In this document: piece by piece, positions 25,013 to 34,073 of the stretch | How positions within the stretch are numbered: the stretch's first letter is position 1 | Layout: every line of letters starts with the position of its first letter | NCBI GenBank assembly: GCA_016873295.1 | Contig: VGXM01000016.1 | Location: forward strand, 1-63,582 | Source: Phycisphaerae bacterium | Lineage (GTDB): Bacteria; Planctomycetota; Phycisphaerae; Phycisphaerales; UBA1924 | Direction of reading: 5' to 3' | Length of the DNA stretch: 63,582 bases | The notes under the pieces: model-generated | Database searches by the model: none | What the model was told of the DNA's origin: nothing | Seen by the model: the letters and a program-made list of their open reading frames with translations, nothing else | Position numbers and translations under genes: made by a program

Positions 25013-27103
25013 TCATCCGCCCCTCAGCGGCCGCAACACCGCCCGCACCGGGCTGGCGTCGAACCCCATCAGCCGCAGCGGCAGCGCGATCAGTTCGTAC
25101 GGGCCCGGCTCGACGTGCGACAGCACCAGCCCCTCCAGGATCGCGATGTCGTGCCCCAGGATCGCCCTGTGCGCCTCCAGGCCCTTGCTCTCCTGCGGGT
25201 CCACGCTGGGCGTGTCGATGCCGATCGTGATCACGCCCCGGGCCGCGAGCGCCTCGATGAGCTCCACCGACAGCGCCGAAAAGTCGGCGTTCCACCGCTC
25301 CGGGGCCGGGAACGTGCCCGTGCGGATGAGCACCCGCGGCTCGCGCAGGGCGTCCAGCCCGCGCACGTCACCGGGCGTCACGCGCACGCCCCGCCCGACC
25401 GGCGCGTCCAGCACCCGGCACGCCCCGAGGTAGTGCCGCAGCGGGCGCTCGCCGATGCCGGCGGCGTTCAGCCCGTAGTGGTTGGGCCCGTCGGCGTGGG
25501 CGCCCAGGTGCGCCGTCGCCCGGATCGTGCTCAGCGTCACCGTGTCGCCCTTGGCGATGTCGCACAGCACCTCGCGCGACAGCGCCGTGTCGCCCGGCCA
25601 CACGCCCAACCCGGGTGTCAGCGCCGGCGAAATGTCGATCACGTCGGATCGGGCGGGCGGGGCCAACCCCTCCCCGGCCCCCCCCCGACGGGGGAGCGCC
25701 TCCCACGCCCTCCGCAGCGACTCGCGCCAGCGATCCTCCCCAAGCGCGCACAGGGCCGCCGCGGGAACCGCCGCGACGACCGCGTCCAGGCGGGCGTCCA
25801 GCTCGCGCCCGCGCCGGCGGGCCTCGGCGTAGGGCACCGTCGAGAAGCTCACCAGGTTGTACTGCGGGTGCACGACCCCGGGGAACATCGCGTGCAGGGC
25901 CTGCTCCGCGCGCTTCCGGTAGCGGAACGCCGGGTCCGCGACACGGTCCCGCATCTCCACGAAGTTGTCGATCGCCATGTCCGCGATCGCGTCGGCGTTG
26001 GGCTTGCGCAGCGACTGGTACTCCCCCAGCGCCGCCCCGACGCAACCCCCGTGCTGTGCCAGGCACTCGGCCAGCACCCGGCAGTCCTCGAACGCGCAGT
26101 TCATCCCCTGCCCGTAGAACGGCACGATGGCGTGCGCCGCGTCGCCCACCAGCGCCACCCGGTCACCCCACACCCAAGGCCAGCACCGCGCCGTCACCAG
26201 CGACCCGTTGGGGTTCGCGCGATAGTCCTCCGCCAGCGTCGGCATCAGCGACTCGGCGTCCGGGTAGTGCTCGCGGAAGAAGCCCCGGATCTGCCCGTCG
26301 CTCTCCAGGTGCTCCAGCCCGTGCCCCGACGCGTCGCGGAAGGGCCAGAACAGCGTGCACGTGAAGCTCCGGTCGCGGTTCGGCAGCGCGATCATCATCG
26401 CCCCGCCCCGGGGCCAGATGTGCAGCGCGTGCGGCGGCAGGGCAAAGCCCTCGTGCCCCGACACCCCCGGTTTCCCGGCGGGCGGGATCACCAGCTCCTT
26501 GTACCCGTGCGTGAGGTACGACTGCGAATACTCGAACCGGTCGGTCTTCTGCAGACGCAGGCGCACCGCCGAGTACGCCCCGTCGGCGCCGACGATCAGG
26601 GCCGCCGTCTCGCGCCGCGGGCCCCCGGGCGAGTCGAACACCGCGTGCGGGCCGCCCGCGTCGTCGAGGTCCAGGTCCAGGCACGCCCACCCGAACTCGA
26701 TCTCGACCCCCGGCTCGCGCTCGGCCGCGTTCAGCAGCGTGATGTTCAGCCCGCCCCGGGAGACCGCGTTGATCGCGTCCGCCGGGTCGGCGCTGTACGG
26801 CTGAAAGACCGGCTCGCCCGCCACTCCGGGGCGGGCCAGCGGGTGGATCATCCGCCCGGGCATGGGGATCGCGTCCTGGCCGAGCACGAGGCGGTCGAGC
26901 CCGACGCCCTCCAGGCCCCACAGCCCGCGGGCCGACAGCGCCAGGTTGATCGAGCGCCCCCCCACGTAGCCCCTGGCCCGCGGGTCGGGTCGGCGCTCGC
27001 GGAGCGCCACCGAGTACCCCAGGCGCGCGAGGTAGATCGCCAGCAGCGGGCCCGCCAGCCCCGCCCCGACGATCAGCACACGCCGCCCCGTCCCGATCGC
27101 CAT
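25013..27103 (-). CDS. Fusion of kynurenine 3-monooxygenase and kynurenine formamidase
   Basis: A single 696-residue frame joins two pathway enzymes. Residues 1 to about 470 are a KMO flavoprotein: VLIVGAGLAGPLLAIYLARLG for FAD, GGRSINLALSARG, and GDAAHAIVPFYGQGMNCAFED. Residues about 487-696 are a KynB-type metal-dependent cyclase-fold formamidase with HLGAHADGPNHY (532-543), GIDTPSVDPQES and the C-terminal ELIALPLRLMGFDASPVRAVL. It would deformylate N-formylkynurenine and then hydroxylate kynurenine. A roughly 15-residue Gly/Pro linker joins the halves. No internal start or stop separates them. It begins 4 nt after kynU. Confidence 0.93.
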   Translation of the reverse strand: MAIGTGRRVLIVGAGLAGPLLAIYLARLGYSVALRERRPDPRARGYVGGRSINLALSARGLWGLEGVGLDRLVLGQDAIPMPGRMIHPLARPGVAGEPVFQPYSADPADAINAVSRGGLNITLLNAAEREPGVEIEFGWACLDLDLDDAGGPHAVFDSPGGPRRETAALIVGADGAYSAVRLRLQKTDRFEYSQSYLTHGYKELVIPPAGKPGVSGHEGFALPPHALHIWPRGGAMMIALPNRDRSFTCTLFWPFRDASGHGLEHLESDGQIRGFFREHYPDAESLMPTLAEDYRANPNGSLVTARCWPWVWGDRVALVGDAAHAIVPFYGQGMNCAFEDCRVLAECLAQHGGCVGAALGEYQSLRKPNADAIADMAIDNFVEMRDRVADPAFRYRKRAEQALHAMFPGVVHPQYNLVSFSTVPYAEARRRGRELDARLDAVVAAVPAAALCALGEDRWRESLRRAWEALPRRGGAGEGLAPPARSDVIDISPALTPGLGVWPGDTALSREVLCDIAKGDTVTLSTIRATAHLGAHADGPNHYGLNAAGIGERPLRHYLGACRVLDAPVGRGVRVTPGDVRGLDALREPRVLIRTGTFPAPERWNADFSALSVELIEALAARGVITIGIDTPSVDPQESKGLEAHRAILGHDIAILEGLVLSHVEPGPYELIALPLRLMGFDASPVRAVLRPLRGG

Positions 27104-27107
27104 GCGG

Positions 27108-28394
27108 TCAGTCCTTGAGGATGCGCGCCAGCGTCGCCGCGAAGCGCCACACGTCGTGGAACGAGTTGTACAGCGGCACCGGCGCCGCCCGGATCACGTC
27201 GGGCTCGCGGAAGTCCGCCACGATGCCCTCCGCGGTCAGTCGTTCGAGGGTGGGCCTCCCGCCCGGCACCACCAGCGAGAGCTGGCAGCCGCGCTGGGCC
27301 GGGTCCGTCGGCGTCAGCGACGATACCCCCGGGCACCCGCCCCGCACCAGCGACTCCATGTACGCCGTCAGCCGAACCGACTTGGCCCGCAGTGCCGGCA
27401 ACGTGGCTCGGTCGAACAGGGCCAGCGACGCCTTCAGGGGCGTGAGGGAGAGGATGGGCGGGTTCGACAGCGCCCAGCGGTCGGCCCGGGGCACGGGCTC
27501 GAACGCCGACGCCATCCGGAACCGCGCCGCCGGGTCGTTCCCCCACCACCCCGCCAACTGCGGCAGGGACGAGTCGCGGCAGTGACGCTCGTGCACGAAC
27601 GCCCCCGCGACCGCCCCCGGCCCCGCGTTGAGGTACTTGTACGAGCACCACGCGGCGAAGTCGGCGTCCCAGTCGTGCAGACGCATCGGCACGTTCCCGA
27701 TCGCGTGGGCCAGGTCCCACCCCACGCGCGCCCCCGCCGACCGCGCCCCCGCCGTGATCGCCGCCATGTCGAACCACTGCCCCGTCAGGTAGTTCACCGC
27801 CCCGAGCAGCACCAGGGCGATCGACCCCGCGCCGCGCTCGATCGCCGCCAGCACGTCCTCCGTGCGCAGCCCCTGCTCGCCCGCGCGGGGCCGAAGGCGC
27901 ACGACCGCGTCGCCCGGGTCGAACCCGTGCATCGCGGCCTGGCTCGCCACCGCGTAGGAGTCGCTCGGGAACGCCGAGTCCTCGATCACGATGCGGTACC
28001 GCGCCGCCGTCGGCCTGTAGAACGTCGCCATCAGCAGGTGCAGGTTCACCGTCAGCGAGTTCATCGCGACGACTTCGTGGGCGCCGGCCCCCACCAGCCT
28101 CGACAGCGGCCCACGGAACTGCTCGTGGTACGACAGCCACGGGTCGCGCCCCTTCAGGTGCCCCTCCACGCCCAGGCGGGCCCAGTCCTCCAGCTCGCGC
28201 TCCACCAGCCCCCGCACCGCCCGGGGCTGGCACCCCAGCGAGTTGCCCGTGAGGTACACGCAGGAATCCCCGTCGGGCAGCCCCCGGATCGCGCCGGCGC
28301 CCGGGATGTGGAACTCGCCCCGCAAGGCGCGAAGCGAATCCTCGGCGTCGAGCGCGATCGCTTCGGTCTCGCGGGCGGCCAGGTCCGTCGTCAT
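27108..28394 (-). CDS. kynU: Kynureninase
   Basis: A PLP enzyme of 428 residues that cleaves kynurenine or 3-hydroxykynurenine to (3-hydroxy)anthranilate and alanine. Motifs are LTGNSLGCQPRAV, EDSAFPSDSYAV, the PLP-pyridine Asp in VGWDLAHAIGNVPM, and the Schiff-base Lys253 in CSYKYLNAGPGAVAGAFVHE. The C-terminus has RAAPVPLYNSFHDVWRFAATL. ATG 28394 is preferred over ATG 28403 because the -10-like TATCAT overlaps the latter. It leads the minus-strand unit kynU, KMO-KynB, RidA. Confidence 0.96.
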   Translation of the reverse strand: MTTDLAARETEAIALDAEDSLRALRGEFHIPGAGAIRGLPDGDSCVYLTGNSLGCQPRAVRGLVERELEDWARLGVEGHLKGRDPWLSYHEQFRGPLSRLVGAGAHEVVAMNSLTVNLHLLMATFYRPTAARYRIVIEDSAFPSDSYAVASQAAMHGFDPGDAVVRLRPRAGEQGLRTEDVLAAIERGAGSIALVLLGAVNYLTGQWFDMAAITAGARSAGARVGWDLAHAIGNVPMRLHDWDADFAAWCSYKYLNAGPGAVAGAFVHERHCRDSSLPQLAGWWGNDPAARFRMASAFEPVPRADRWALSNPPILSLTPLKASLALFDRATLPALRAKSVRLTAYMESLVRGGCPGVSSLTPTDPAQRGCQLSLVVPGGRPTLERLTAEGIVADFREPDVIRAAPVPLYNSFHDVWRFAATLARILKD

Positions 28395-28401
28395 CGCCGC
28401 C

Positions 28402-28407
28402 ATGATA
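28402..28407 (-). promoter_or_regulatory. -10 hexamer TATCAT upstream of kynU
   Basis: On the minus strand TATCAT ends 7 nt before the ATG at 28394. No ribosome-binding site is present, so a leaderless start of the kynurenine operon is likely. Confidence 0.5.
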
Positions 28408-28449
28408 CTGCCGATCGGGCGGGCAGCCCGCGGGGGGCCGGAGCCCCGC

Positions 28450-29190
28450 TCAGCACATCGTCATCCCGCCGTCGACGCAGATCGTCTGCCCCGTGATGAA
28501 CCCGGCCCCGTCCCCCGTCAGATACGCCACGATCTCGGCGATGTCCTCGGGCGTCCCGAACCTCTTCACGGCGATCATGCCCATGACCGCCTCCTTCACC
28601 TGGTCGGGCAGGTTCGCGGTCATGTCCGTCTCGATGAACCCCGGCGCCACCGCGTTGGCCGTCACGCCCTTGGCCCCCAGCTCCCGCGCGATCGTCTTGG
28701 TCAGCCCCAGCAGGCCCGCCTTGGCCGCCGCGTAGTTGGCCTGCCCCGCGTTCCCCACGACCCCCGACGTCGAACTGATGTTGACGATCCGCCCGAACCG
28801 TCCCTTCATCATCACGCGGGCCGCGGCACGGATCGCCACGAACGCGCTCGTCAGGTTCGTCTGGATCACCTGCGCCCAGTCCTCGTCGCTCATCCGCAGC
28901 GCCAGCCCGTCGCGGGTAATCCCGGCGTTGTTCACCAGGATGTCGATCCGCCCCCGCTCCGCCGCCACCCCGTCGATGGCCCCGGCCAGCGCCGCCGAGT
29001 CCCCCACGTCAACCGCCTTGAACGACGCCGAGCCACCGCTCTGCTCGATCCGCGACTTCAGGTCGGCCAGGGGCCCCGCGGTGCGGGACATCAGCACGAC
29101 GTGCCGCCCGTCGCGGGCCAGGCGCAGGGCCACGCCCTTGCCGATGCCGCGCGAGGCGCCCGTCACGATCGCGACGCGGGGGGTCGTCAA
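28450..29190 (-). CDS. fabG: 3-Oxoacyl-ACP reductase
   Basis: The NADPH-dependent reductase of the fatty-acid elongation cycle, 246 residues. It has TGASRGIGKGVALRLARDG, NNAGITRDGLALRM, the catalytic ISSTSGVVGNAGQANYAAAK (Ser, Tyr, Lys) and APGFIETDMT. The start is a TTG at 29190, chosen because AGGAG lies 7 nt upstream and the conserved PRVAIVTGASRGIG begins at once; no ATG or GTG is suitably placed. It follows the lipoprotein gene by 14 nt and belongs to the fabD transcription unit. Confidence 0.93.
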   Translation of the reverse strand: MTTPRVAIVTGASRGIGKGVALRLARDGRHVVLMSRTAGPLADLKSRIEQSGGSASFKAVDVGDSAALAGAIDGVAAERGRIDILVNNAGITRDGLALRMSDEDWAQVIQTNLTSAFVAIRAAARVMMKGRFGRIVNISSTSGVVGNAGQANYAAAKAGLLGLTKTIARELGAKGVTANAVAPGFIETDMTANLPDQVKEAVMGMIAVKRFGTPEDIAEIVAYLTGDGAGFITGQTICVDGGMTMC

Positions 29191-29204
29191 CGCGAGGCTC
29201 CTGT

Positions 29205-30173
29205 TCAACCGCCCACGGGAGCGCGGGGCGTGGAGGGCTCGGACGAGGGCGACGGGCTCCCCGGCACCGGCTCGGAACCGGGCAGGCCGAAGGCAGGACT
29301 CGAGGGAGCGGTCGGATCGCTCACACCGTCCCAGTCGCTGGCGCGGGGGCGGGTGCCCGGGGGCGAGGGGAGGGCCGAGAAGACCCAGCGCTCGCCCGGC
29401 TTGGTCGCACGCCACAGCACCGCGTACGACGACCCCGGTTCCTGCACCGCGAACCCGATGCCGAAGGCGTTGGGATCAACGGGGCCCGAGTCGCCCCCGG
29501 AACTCGCCGCCGCCAGGATCGGCTGCACCTTCGCCCCGAACTGCTGCGCCGCCAGGCGCATGGCCTCCGGGTCGGTCGGATTGGCCTTGACCGCCTCGGT
29601 CAGCTCCTGCTGGGCCTGCTCGAACGCCGCCCGCTGGTCGGCCGGCAGCGCCTCCATCAGCTTCTTCAGGGCTTCCTGCATCTTCGCCGGGTCGCCCAGC
29701 ATGTCCGGCGTGATGCCCAGGCCCCCCGCCGGCGGGCGGAACTCCGGCGCGCCCTTCTGCACCCAGAAGACGCGCACGGCCTCGATCCGCCCCGTCGCCT
29801 CCTCCCACTCCCCGCCGGCGATCAGCTCCTCCAGCACCGGGCGGGCCGACGGCGCAAGCCACTCGCCGAACCCCGACTCGTCCCCCCTCGCCAGGGCGCC
29901 GGCGAACCGCACCACCGCCACGACCAACTCCTCGTCCGTCGGCGCCTTGTCCTGCGGGAACTGCACCCGCGCATCGGCCCCCACGCGCGACATCACGTCC
30001 TGCACCTGCACCGGTTCGGGCGCCTTGGGCGGGGGCGGCGGCGGCGGGGGCGGCGGCGGCGGCGCCTCCTTCTCGCACCCGGCCGGGATGATCGAGAACA
30101 GCAGCCCGGCGGTCATCGCCAACGCGGCACGCCCCGCCGAACGGCGCTTGGAAACGGGTTCACGGCTCGTCAT
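29205..30173 (-). CDS. Lipoprotein with a 12-proline run after the lipid Cys
   Basis: An unrecognised 322-residue protein. A signal peptide ends in the lipobox IPAGC, and after EKEA comes a run of twelve prolines (30027-30062). The folded part has RVGADARVQFPQDKAPTDEE and a helical segment MQEALKKLMEALPADQRAAFEQ. A Pro/Ser-rich C-terminus follows. The polyproline run probably works as a rigid spacer from the membrane and should need elongation factor P for translation (general knowledge). The gene overlaps the end of fabD by 14 nt. Confidence 0.75.
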   Translation of the reverse strand: MTSREPVSKRRSAGRAALAMTAGLLFSIIPAGCEKEAPPPPPPPPPPPPKAPEPVQVQDVMSRVGADARVQFPQDKAPTDEELVVAVVRFAGALARGDESGFGEWLAPSARPVLEELIAGGEWEEATGRIEAVRVFWVQKGAPEFRPPAGGLGITPDMLGDPAKMQEALKKLMEALPADQRAAFEQAQQELTEAVKANPTDPEAMRLAAQQFGAKVQPILAAASSGGDSGPVDPNAFGIGFAVQEPGSSYAVLWRATKPGERWVFSALPSPPGTRPRASDWDGVSDPTAPSSPAFGLPGSEPVPGSPSPSSEPSTPRAPVGG

Positions 30174-31110
30174 GGGTTTCCACCTTGATGGACTTGTCGA
30201 TCCGACGCATCAGCCCCGCGAGCGTTCTGCCCGGGGCCAGCTCGTGCGCCTGCCCCGCCACCCTCGTCCCCAGCCACTGGCAGCACTGCCACCAGCGAAC
30301 AGGGCTCGTCAACTGCTCGACCAGCCGACGCCGGATCTGGTCCGGCGACGGGTCGTGCGGCTCCGCCGTCACGTTCGACATCACCGGGCATCGAGGCGTC
30401 GTCACCACCGCCTTGCTCAACGCGGCGGCCAGACGCTCCGCAGCCGGCGCCATCAGCGGCGAGTGGAACGCCCCCGCCACCGGCAGCACCGTCGCCCGCA
30501 GACCGCCCGCGCCCGCCCGCTCCGCCGCACGCTCGCACGCCGACCTCGACCCCGACAGCACGATCTGGCCCGGCGCGTTGAAGTTGGCGCACACCAGCAC
30601 GTCCGACCCGCGGGCCCGCTCGCACACGCCCTGGGCCTGGGCCTCGTCGGCCCCGATCAGCGCCACCATGCCGCCGGGCGAGGCCTCCGCCGCGTCCTGC
30701 ATCGCCCGGCCGCGCAGCGCCACCAGCTCCAGCGCTTCGTCGAACGGAATCGACCCGACCAGGCACAGCGCGGTGTACTCCCCCAGCGACAGCCCGCCCG
30801 CCGCCGCGATCGGCGTCTCCCCGTTCCCGAACCCCCACCCCGCCAGCAGCCCCCGCCAGCACGCCATCGACGCGACGAAGATCGCCGGCTGTGACACGTC
30901 CGTCCGGTTCAGCGTGTTCTCCGGGCCCTCAAAGCACAGGTCGGAGAGCGCCGACCCGCCCGGCAGACGTCCCTTCAGGACGCGGTCGGCCTCCTCGAAC
31001 ACCGCACGAGCCTCGGGAGACGCGCTCACCCATGCCCGCGCCATCCCCACGCCCTGGGCGCCTTGCCCCGGACAGAGCACGATCAGAGGTTGGGACGGTC
31101 CCGCCGCCAT
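30160..31110 (-). CDS. fabD: Malonyl-CoA:ACP transacylase
   Basis: Loads malonate on acyl carrier protein for fatty-acid synthesis; 316 residues. The start LIVLCPGQGAQGVGMARAW is the classic oxyanion-loop motif. The catalytic Ser is in GLSLGEY (usually GHSLGEY; the His before the Ser is Leu here) and the catalytic His in GAFHSPLMAPA. TAGAAT, a -10-like hexamer, ends 9 nt before the ATG. It heads the unit fabD, lipoprotein, fabG; fabH and acpP are not in the window. Confidence 0.93.
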   Translation of the reverse strand: MAAGPSQPLIVLCPGQGAQGVGMARAWVSASPEARAVFEEADRVLKGRLPGGSALSDLCFEGPENTLNRTDVSQPAIFVASMACWRGLLAGWGFGNGETPIAAAGGLSLGEYTALCLVGSIPFDEALELVALRGRAMQDAAEASPGGMVALIGADEAQAQGVCERARGSDVLVCANFNAPGQIVLSGSRSACERAAERAGAGGLRATVLPVAGAFHSPLMAPAAERLAAALSKAVVTTPRCPVMSNVTAEPHDPSPDQIRRRLVEQLTSPVRWWQCCQWLGTRVAGQAHELAPGRTLAGLMRRIDKSIKVETHDEP

Positions 31111-31119
31111 CGTCGGGCG

Positions 31120-31125
31120 ATTCTA
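31120..31125 (-). promoter_or_regulatory. -10 hexamer TAGAAT upstream of fabD
   Basis: TAGAAT ends 9 nt before the fabD ATG on the minus strand, leaving a leader of at most two or three bases. Confidence 0.45.
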
Positions 31126-31150
31126 GCGTGAAGATCGGCGGACCACCCAG

Positions 31151-32458
31151 TCAGGACGCCGGCGTGCGGAACAACGCCACGCACGCGCTGTGACCGTGCA
31201 GGAAGCTCTCGCCCCCCACCGGCCCGATCTCCCCCGCCGCGAAGAACCCCGCCAGGGGAATGGGCGGCACCGCCCCCTCCGGATCCGACCCCAGCGGCAC
31301 CCCGCCCCTGCTCCGCGATTCGCCCCCGGGGCCGGGCTGGAACGCCCGAACGACGCACCCGGCGTCATGCCCCGGACGCCCGAACATGCGGCTCCCCCGG
31401 GCGTTGCACGTCACCAGCAGGCCCCCCGCGGGACGCTCGTGCAGCTTCTGCGCGTCCATCAGCATCGCCAGATCCTCCGCCGCCGTCCGCGCATCCCGGA
31501 TGTGGAACTGCACCGTCTGCCCCACCCGCACCAGGTCGGCGATCGCCACCGCCGAACGCTTCGGATCGACCCCCATCACCCCGCGGATCAGGAAGTCATC
31601 ACGCCCGAAGCGGTCCTTGTACTCGTTGATCACCCGCCCGATCAGAAGCCCGGCCTGGAGCTGCTCCCGGTCCTGCTCCGACGTCGCCTGGATCATCTCG
31701 TTCACCACGTCGAGCGCCGGCCGGCCCCCAAGCTCGAAGATGAGGTTGTGCCGCGCGCGGGTGATGACCATGGTCGGGCCGAACGGGCGGCACCCCTGGC
31801 TCACCACCGTGTCCACGCGAACCCCCCCGGCGATCGACACGCCCACCAGCCCGCTGCTGACGGTCGCCCCGTTCAGGATCAGGCGGTTCCCGCCCGGCTT
31901 GGACGCCGCCGACGCCAGCCCGCCCAGCACGACCCCAGCGGGCCGCCCGTCGGGGCCCGCCCGCCGGGAACTGTTCAGCGCCGGCAGGAGCTTGATCAGC
32001 GGCGTCGTGAACGGGTCGCCGAAGAGCAGGGTCGCCCTCGTGTCCGGGGCCGCGTGGATGGTCTCGGCGAGCACCTCGATCGTCTCCGCGTCCGGACCGT
32101 CGTCGGGAATCGCAGGCACCCCGTCGCTTGTGAACGTGCCCAGCGACACGCCCGGCAAGCGGGCCGCCAGCAGCGACAGCCCGGCCACGCGCTCCAGCTC
32201 GCTCGCCCCGCCCACCACCGACTCGCCCGACACGCCGACGAGGCACGACGGGTCCAGACGCCGCCGGAGCACCGCCGAGATCTCCTCCACCGCAGGGGCG
32301 TGGTGCGGAGAGTAGAAGCAGAGCACCAGGTCCGTGCCGCCGACCCCCAGATCCTCCTGAACCGCGTCGCAAGCCAACTCCGCCGCCCGCGCGGTCTGAG
32401 CCGCGCCGGACAATCCGGACGCCATCTGGATCGCCGCGGCGGGTCCCGGGGAGGGCAT
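31151..32458 (-). CDS. FIST-domain sensory protein
   Basis: A 435-residue protein with an N-terminal FIST half (DLVLCFYSPHHAPAVEEISAVL, LVGVSGESVVGGASELE) and a FIST_C half (LLIGRVINEYKDRFGRDDFLIRGVMGVD, LLVTCNARGSRMFG, GFFAAGEIGPVGGESFLHGHS). FIST domains bind small ligands and are found in signalling proteins (family knowledge). No output domain is attached, so it would act as a stand-alone sensor. The downstream neighbour fabD has its own promoter. Confidence 0.85.
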   Translation of the reverse strand: MPSPGPAAAIQMASGLSGAAQTARAAELACDAVQEDLGVGGTDLVLCFYSPHHAPAVEEISAVLRRRLDPSCLVGVSGESVVGGASELERVAGLSLLAARLPGVSLGTFTSDGVPAIPDDGPDAETIEVLAETIHAAPDTRATLLFGDPFTTPLIKLLPALNSSRRAGPDGRPAGVVLGGLASAASKPGGNRLILNGATVSSGLVGVSIAGGVRVDTVVSQGCRPFGPTMVITRARHNLIFELGGRPALDVVNEMIQATSEQDREQLQAGLLIGRVINEYKDRFGRDDFLIRGVMGVDPKRSAVAIADLVRVGQTVQFHIRDARTAAEDLAMLMDAQKLHERPAGGLLVTCNARGSRMFGRPGHDAGCVVRAFQPGPGGESRSRGGVPLGSDPEGAVPPIPLAGFFAAGEIGPVGGESFLHGHSACVALFRTPAS

Positions 32459-32466
32459 CTCGATCT

Positions 32467-32472
32467 AGTCTA
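32467..32472 (-). promoter_or_regulatory. -10 hexamer TAGACT upstream of the FIST gene
   Basis: TAGACT on the minus strand ends 8 nt before the ATG at 32458; no ribosome-binding site is visible. Confidence 0.45.
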
Positions 32473-32499
32473 TGACGCCGGGGTGATGGCCCAAGCCGC

Positions 32500-33864
32500 T
32501 CAACCGCCGCCGGGGGGCGTCGAGACCGGCCGCGACGGCACCACCTCGCCCGCCGGCGTCGGCGCGGGCTGCGGCGCCGCCCCGGGAACGGCCCGCGGCA
32601 ACGACGACGCCCGCAGGACGTCCACCCGCGACGGCTCGATCACGCTGATCCGCAGCACCGGGTCGATCGCCGACTCACCCACCACCCCCACCACCAGCCC
32701 GAGCTTGGACCTGAGGTTCAGCTTCTCGTCCGGGCGGAGGTACCCGATCGTCCGCGGCGCCGACGTGCCCACCGACTGCACCCGGAACATGAGCGGCATG
32801 TTCGTCCCGTCGTAGATCGTGCTCGCCTGCAGTTCCCCCACCATGGTGTACACGTGCGAGCGCAGCGCCTCGTCGACCACCGCCTGCACCCGCTTGGCGT
32901 TCTCGTCCAGCTTGCGACGCTGGTCCTCCAGCGACCGCAGCCGGTCCCGCAGGTCGCGCTGAAGGTTCAGCACCGCCAGACGCTGCTCCAGCTGCGCCGC
33001 GATCCGCGAATCGCCCAGCGCGTTCGCCGCGTTGATCGCGTCCCGGTACTCCGTGATCAGTTCGTCGGTCTCGGCCTCCAGCGGCGGCGTCTGCCGCACC
33101 CGGTTGAACGCCGACTCCAACGCCATCCAGCGATCACGCGGGCGCACGGGCTCCTGGGGCGTCGCCACCGCCGCCGGAACCGCCGGCTCCTGCGTCAGGG
33201 GCGTGGGCTCGATGCGGACCTCCGCCGGCTGCCCCTCGGCCGGCGTCGTCACCGGCACGGGCTGGGCCGGCGCCGCGGGCGGGGCCGGCTCGGGCGCCGC
33301 CACCGGCGCCCGCGTCACCACCGACGGACCCGACTTGGCCTCCTCCGGCGTCGCCGCCCGCACCGCCTCGCGGCTCACGAACCCGCGCGCGCCCGCCGGC
33401 GCCTCGACCAGGTATCCCTGCACCGCCCCCGTCGCGTCCTTGAGCGTCTCCACCAGCTTGAGCGTCGCCCCCTCCGCCATCGGCGCCGAGAGCAGCGGCT
33501 TCCAGCTCCCGCTGATCACGTTGGCCGCGTTGGCCGCCCTCAACTGGCTCGCCGTCGTCAGCCTCACCACCGCCCCGTCCAGCGACGCCTCGCCCGCGCG
33601 CACGAACGCGGGGACGCTGATCGGGTAGACCACCCGCAGGCGCCCCGTCGTCTCGCCATCGACCCGCAGCACCGCCCCCACCGGCAGGTCGGCGACCTTG
33701 TACGCCAGCGTCTCGTGCCCCGCCCGCAGCGAGGTCGCGGTCGACACCGTCACCATGTACGCGTCCACGGTCCGAAGGTCCGTGGGCTGGGCCAGGGCCG
33801 CACCCACCGCCACCGTGCCGACCAAGACGCTACCAACCAGGGTCGAGCGGGAAAGGCTGAACAT
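32500..33864 (-). CDS. SH3-like periplasmic protein with coiled coil
   Basis: A 454-residue exported protein. A signal peptide (STLVGSVLVGTVAVGAALAQ) is followed by two SH3-like repeats (about 35-170; ATSLRAGHETLAYKVADLPVGA and SGSWKPLLSAPMAEGATLKL). A Pro-rich linker (about 185-235) leads to a charged coiled-coil stretch (about 290-335, LEQRLAVLNLQRDLRDRLRS). A small C-terminal domain has TIGYLRPDEKLNLRSKLGLVVGVVG. ATG 33864 follows AGGAG. A cell-wall or envelope binding role is inferred from the SH3 repeats. It is divergent from the TolC-like gene. Confidence 0.75.
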   Translation of the reverse strand: MFSLSRSTLVGSVLVGTVAVGAALAQPTDLRTVDAYMVTVSTATSLRAGHETLAYKVADLPVGAVLRVDGETTGRLRVVYPISVPAFVRAGEASLDGAVVRLTTASQLRAANAANVISGSWKPLLSAPMAEGATLKLVETLKDATGAVQGYLVEAPAGARGFVSREAVRAATPEEAKSGPSVVTRAPVAAPEPAPPAAPAQPVPVTTPAEGQPAEVRIEPTPLTQEPAVPAAVATPQEPVRPRDRWMALESAFNRVRQTPPLEAETDELITEYRDAINAANALGDSRIAAQLEQRLAVLNLQRDLRDRLRSLEDQRRKLDENAKRVQAVVDEALRSHVYTMVGELQASTIYDGTNMPLMFRVQSVGTSAPRTIGYLRPDEKLNLRSKLGLVVGVVGESAIDPVLRISVIEPSRVDVLRASSLPRAVPGAAPQPAPTPAGEVVPSRPVSTPPGGG

Positions 33865-34073
33865 GCGCGGAAGCTCCTGCAACAGGCCGCCCCGGGGAAC
33901 GGGCCACCCCGACCGGGGCCGATATCGGATGAACGAATGCGGCGCGCGCTCAACTCCGCCGATCGCGCGCCCGGAGTCTAGGCCGCGGCCCGAACACGCC
34001 CCGCCCGGATTCGCCGTCTTTCGACCGCCCCGCGTTGACGCCGACCGCCCCCGCCGCTACGTTGCCCCCCGGC

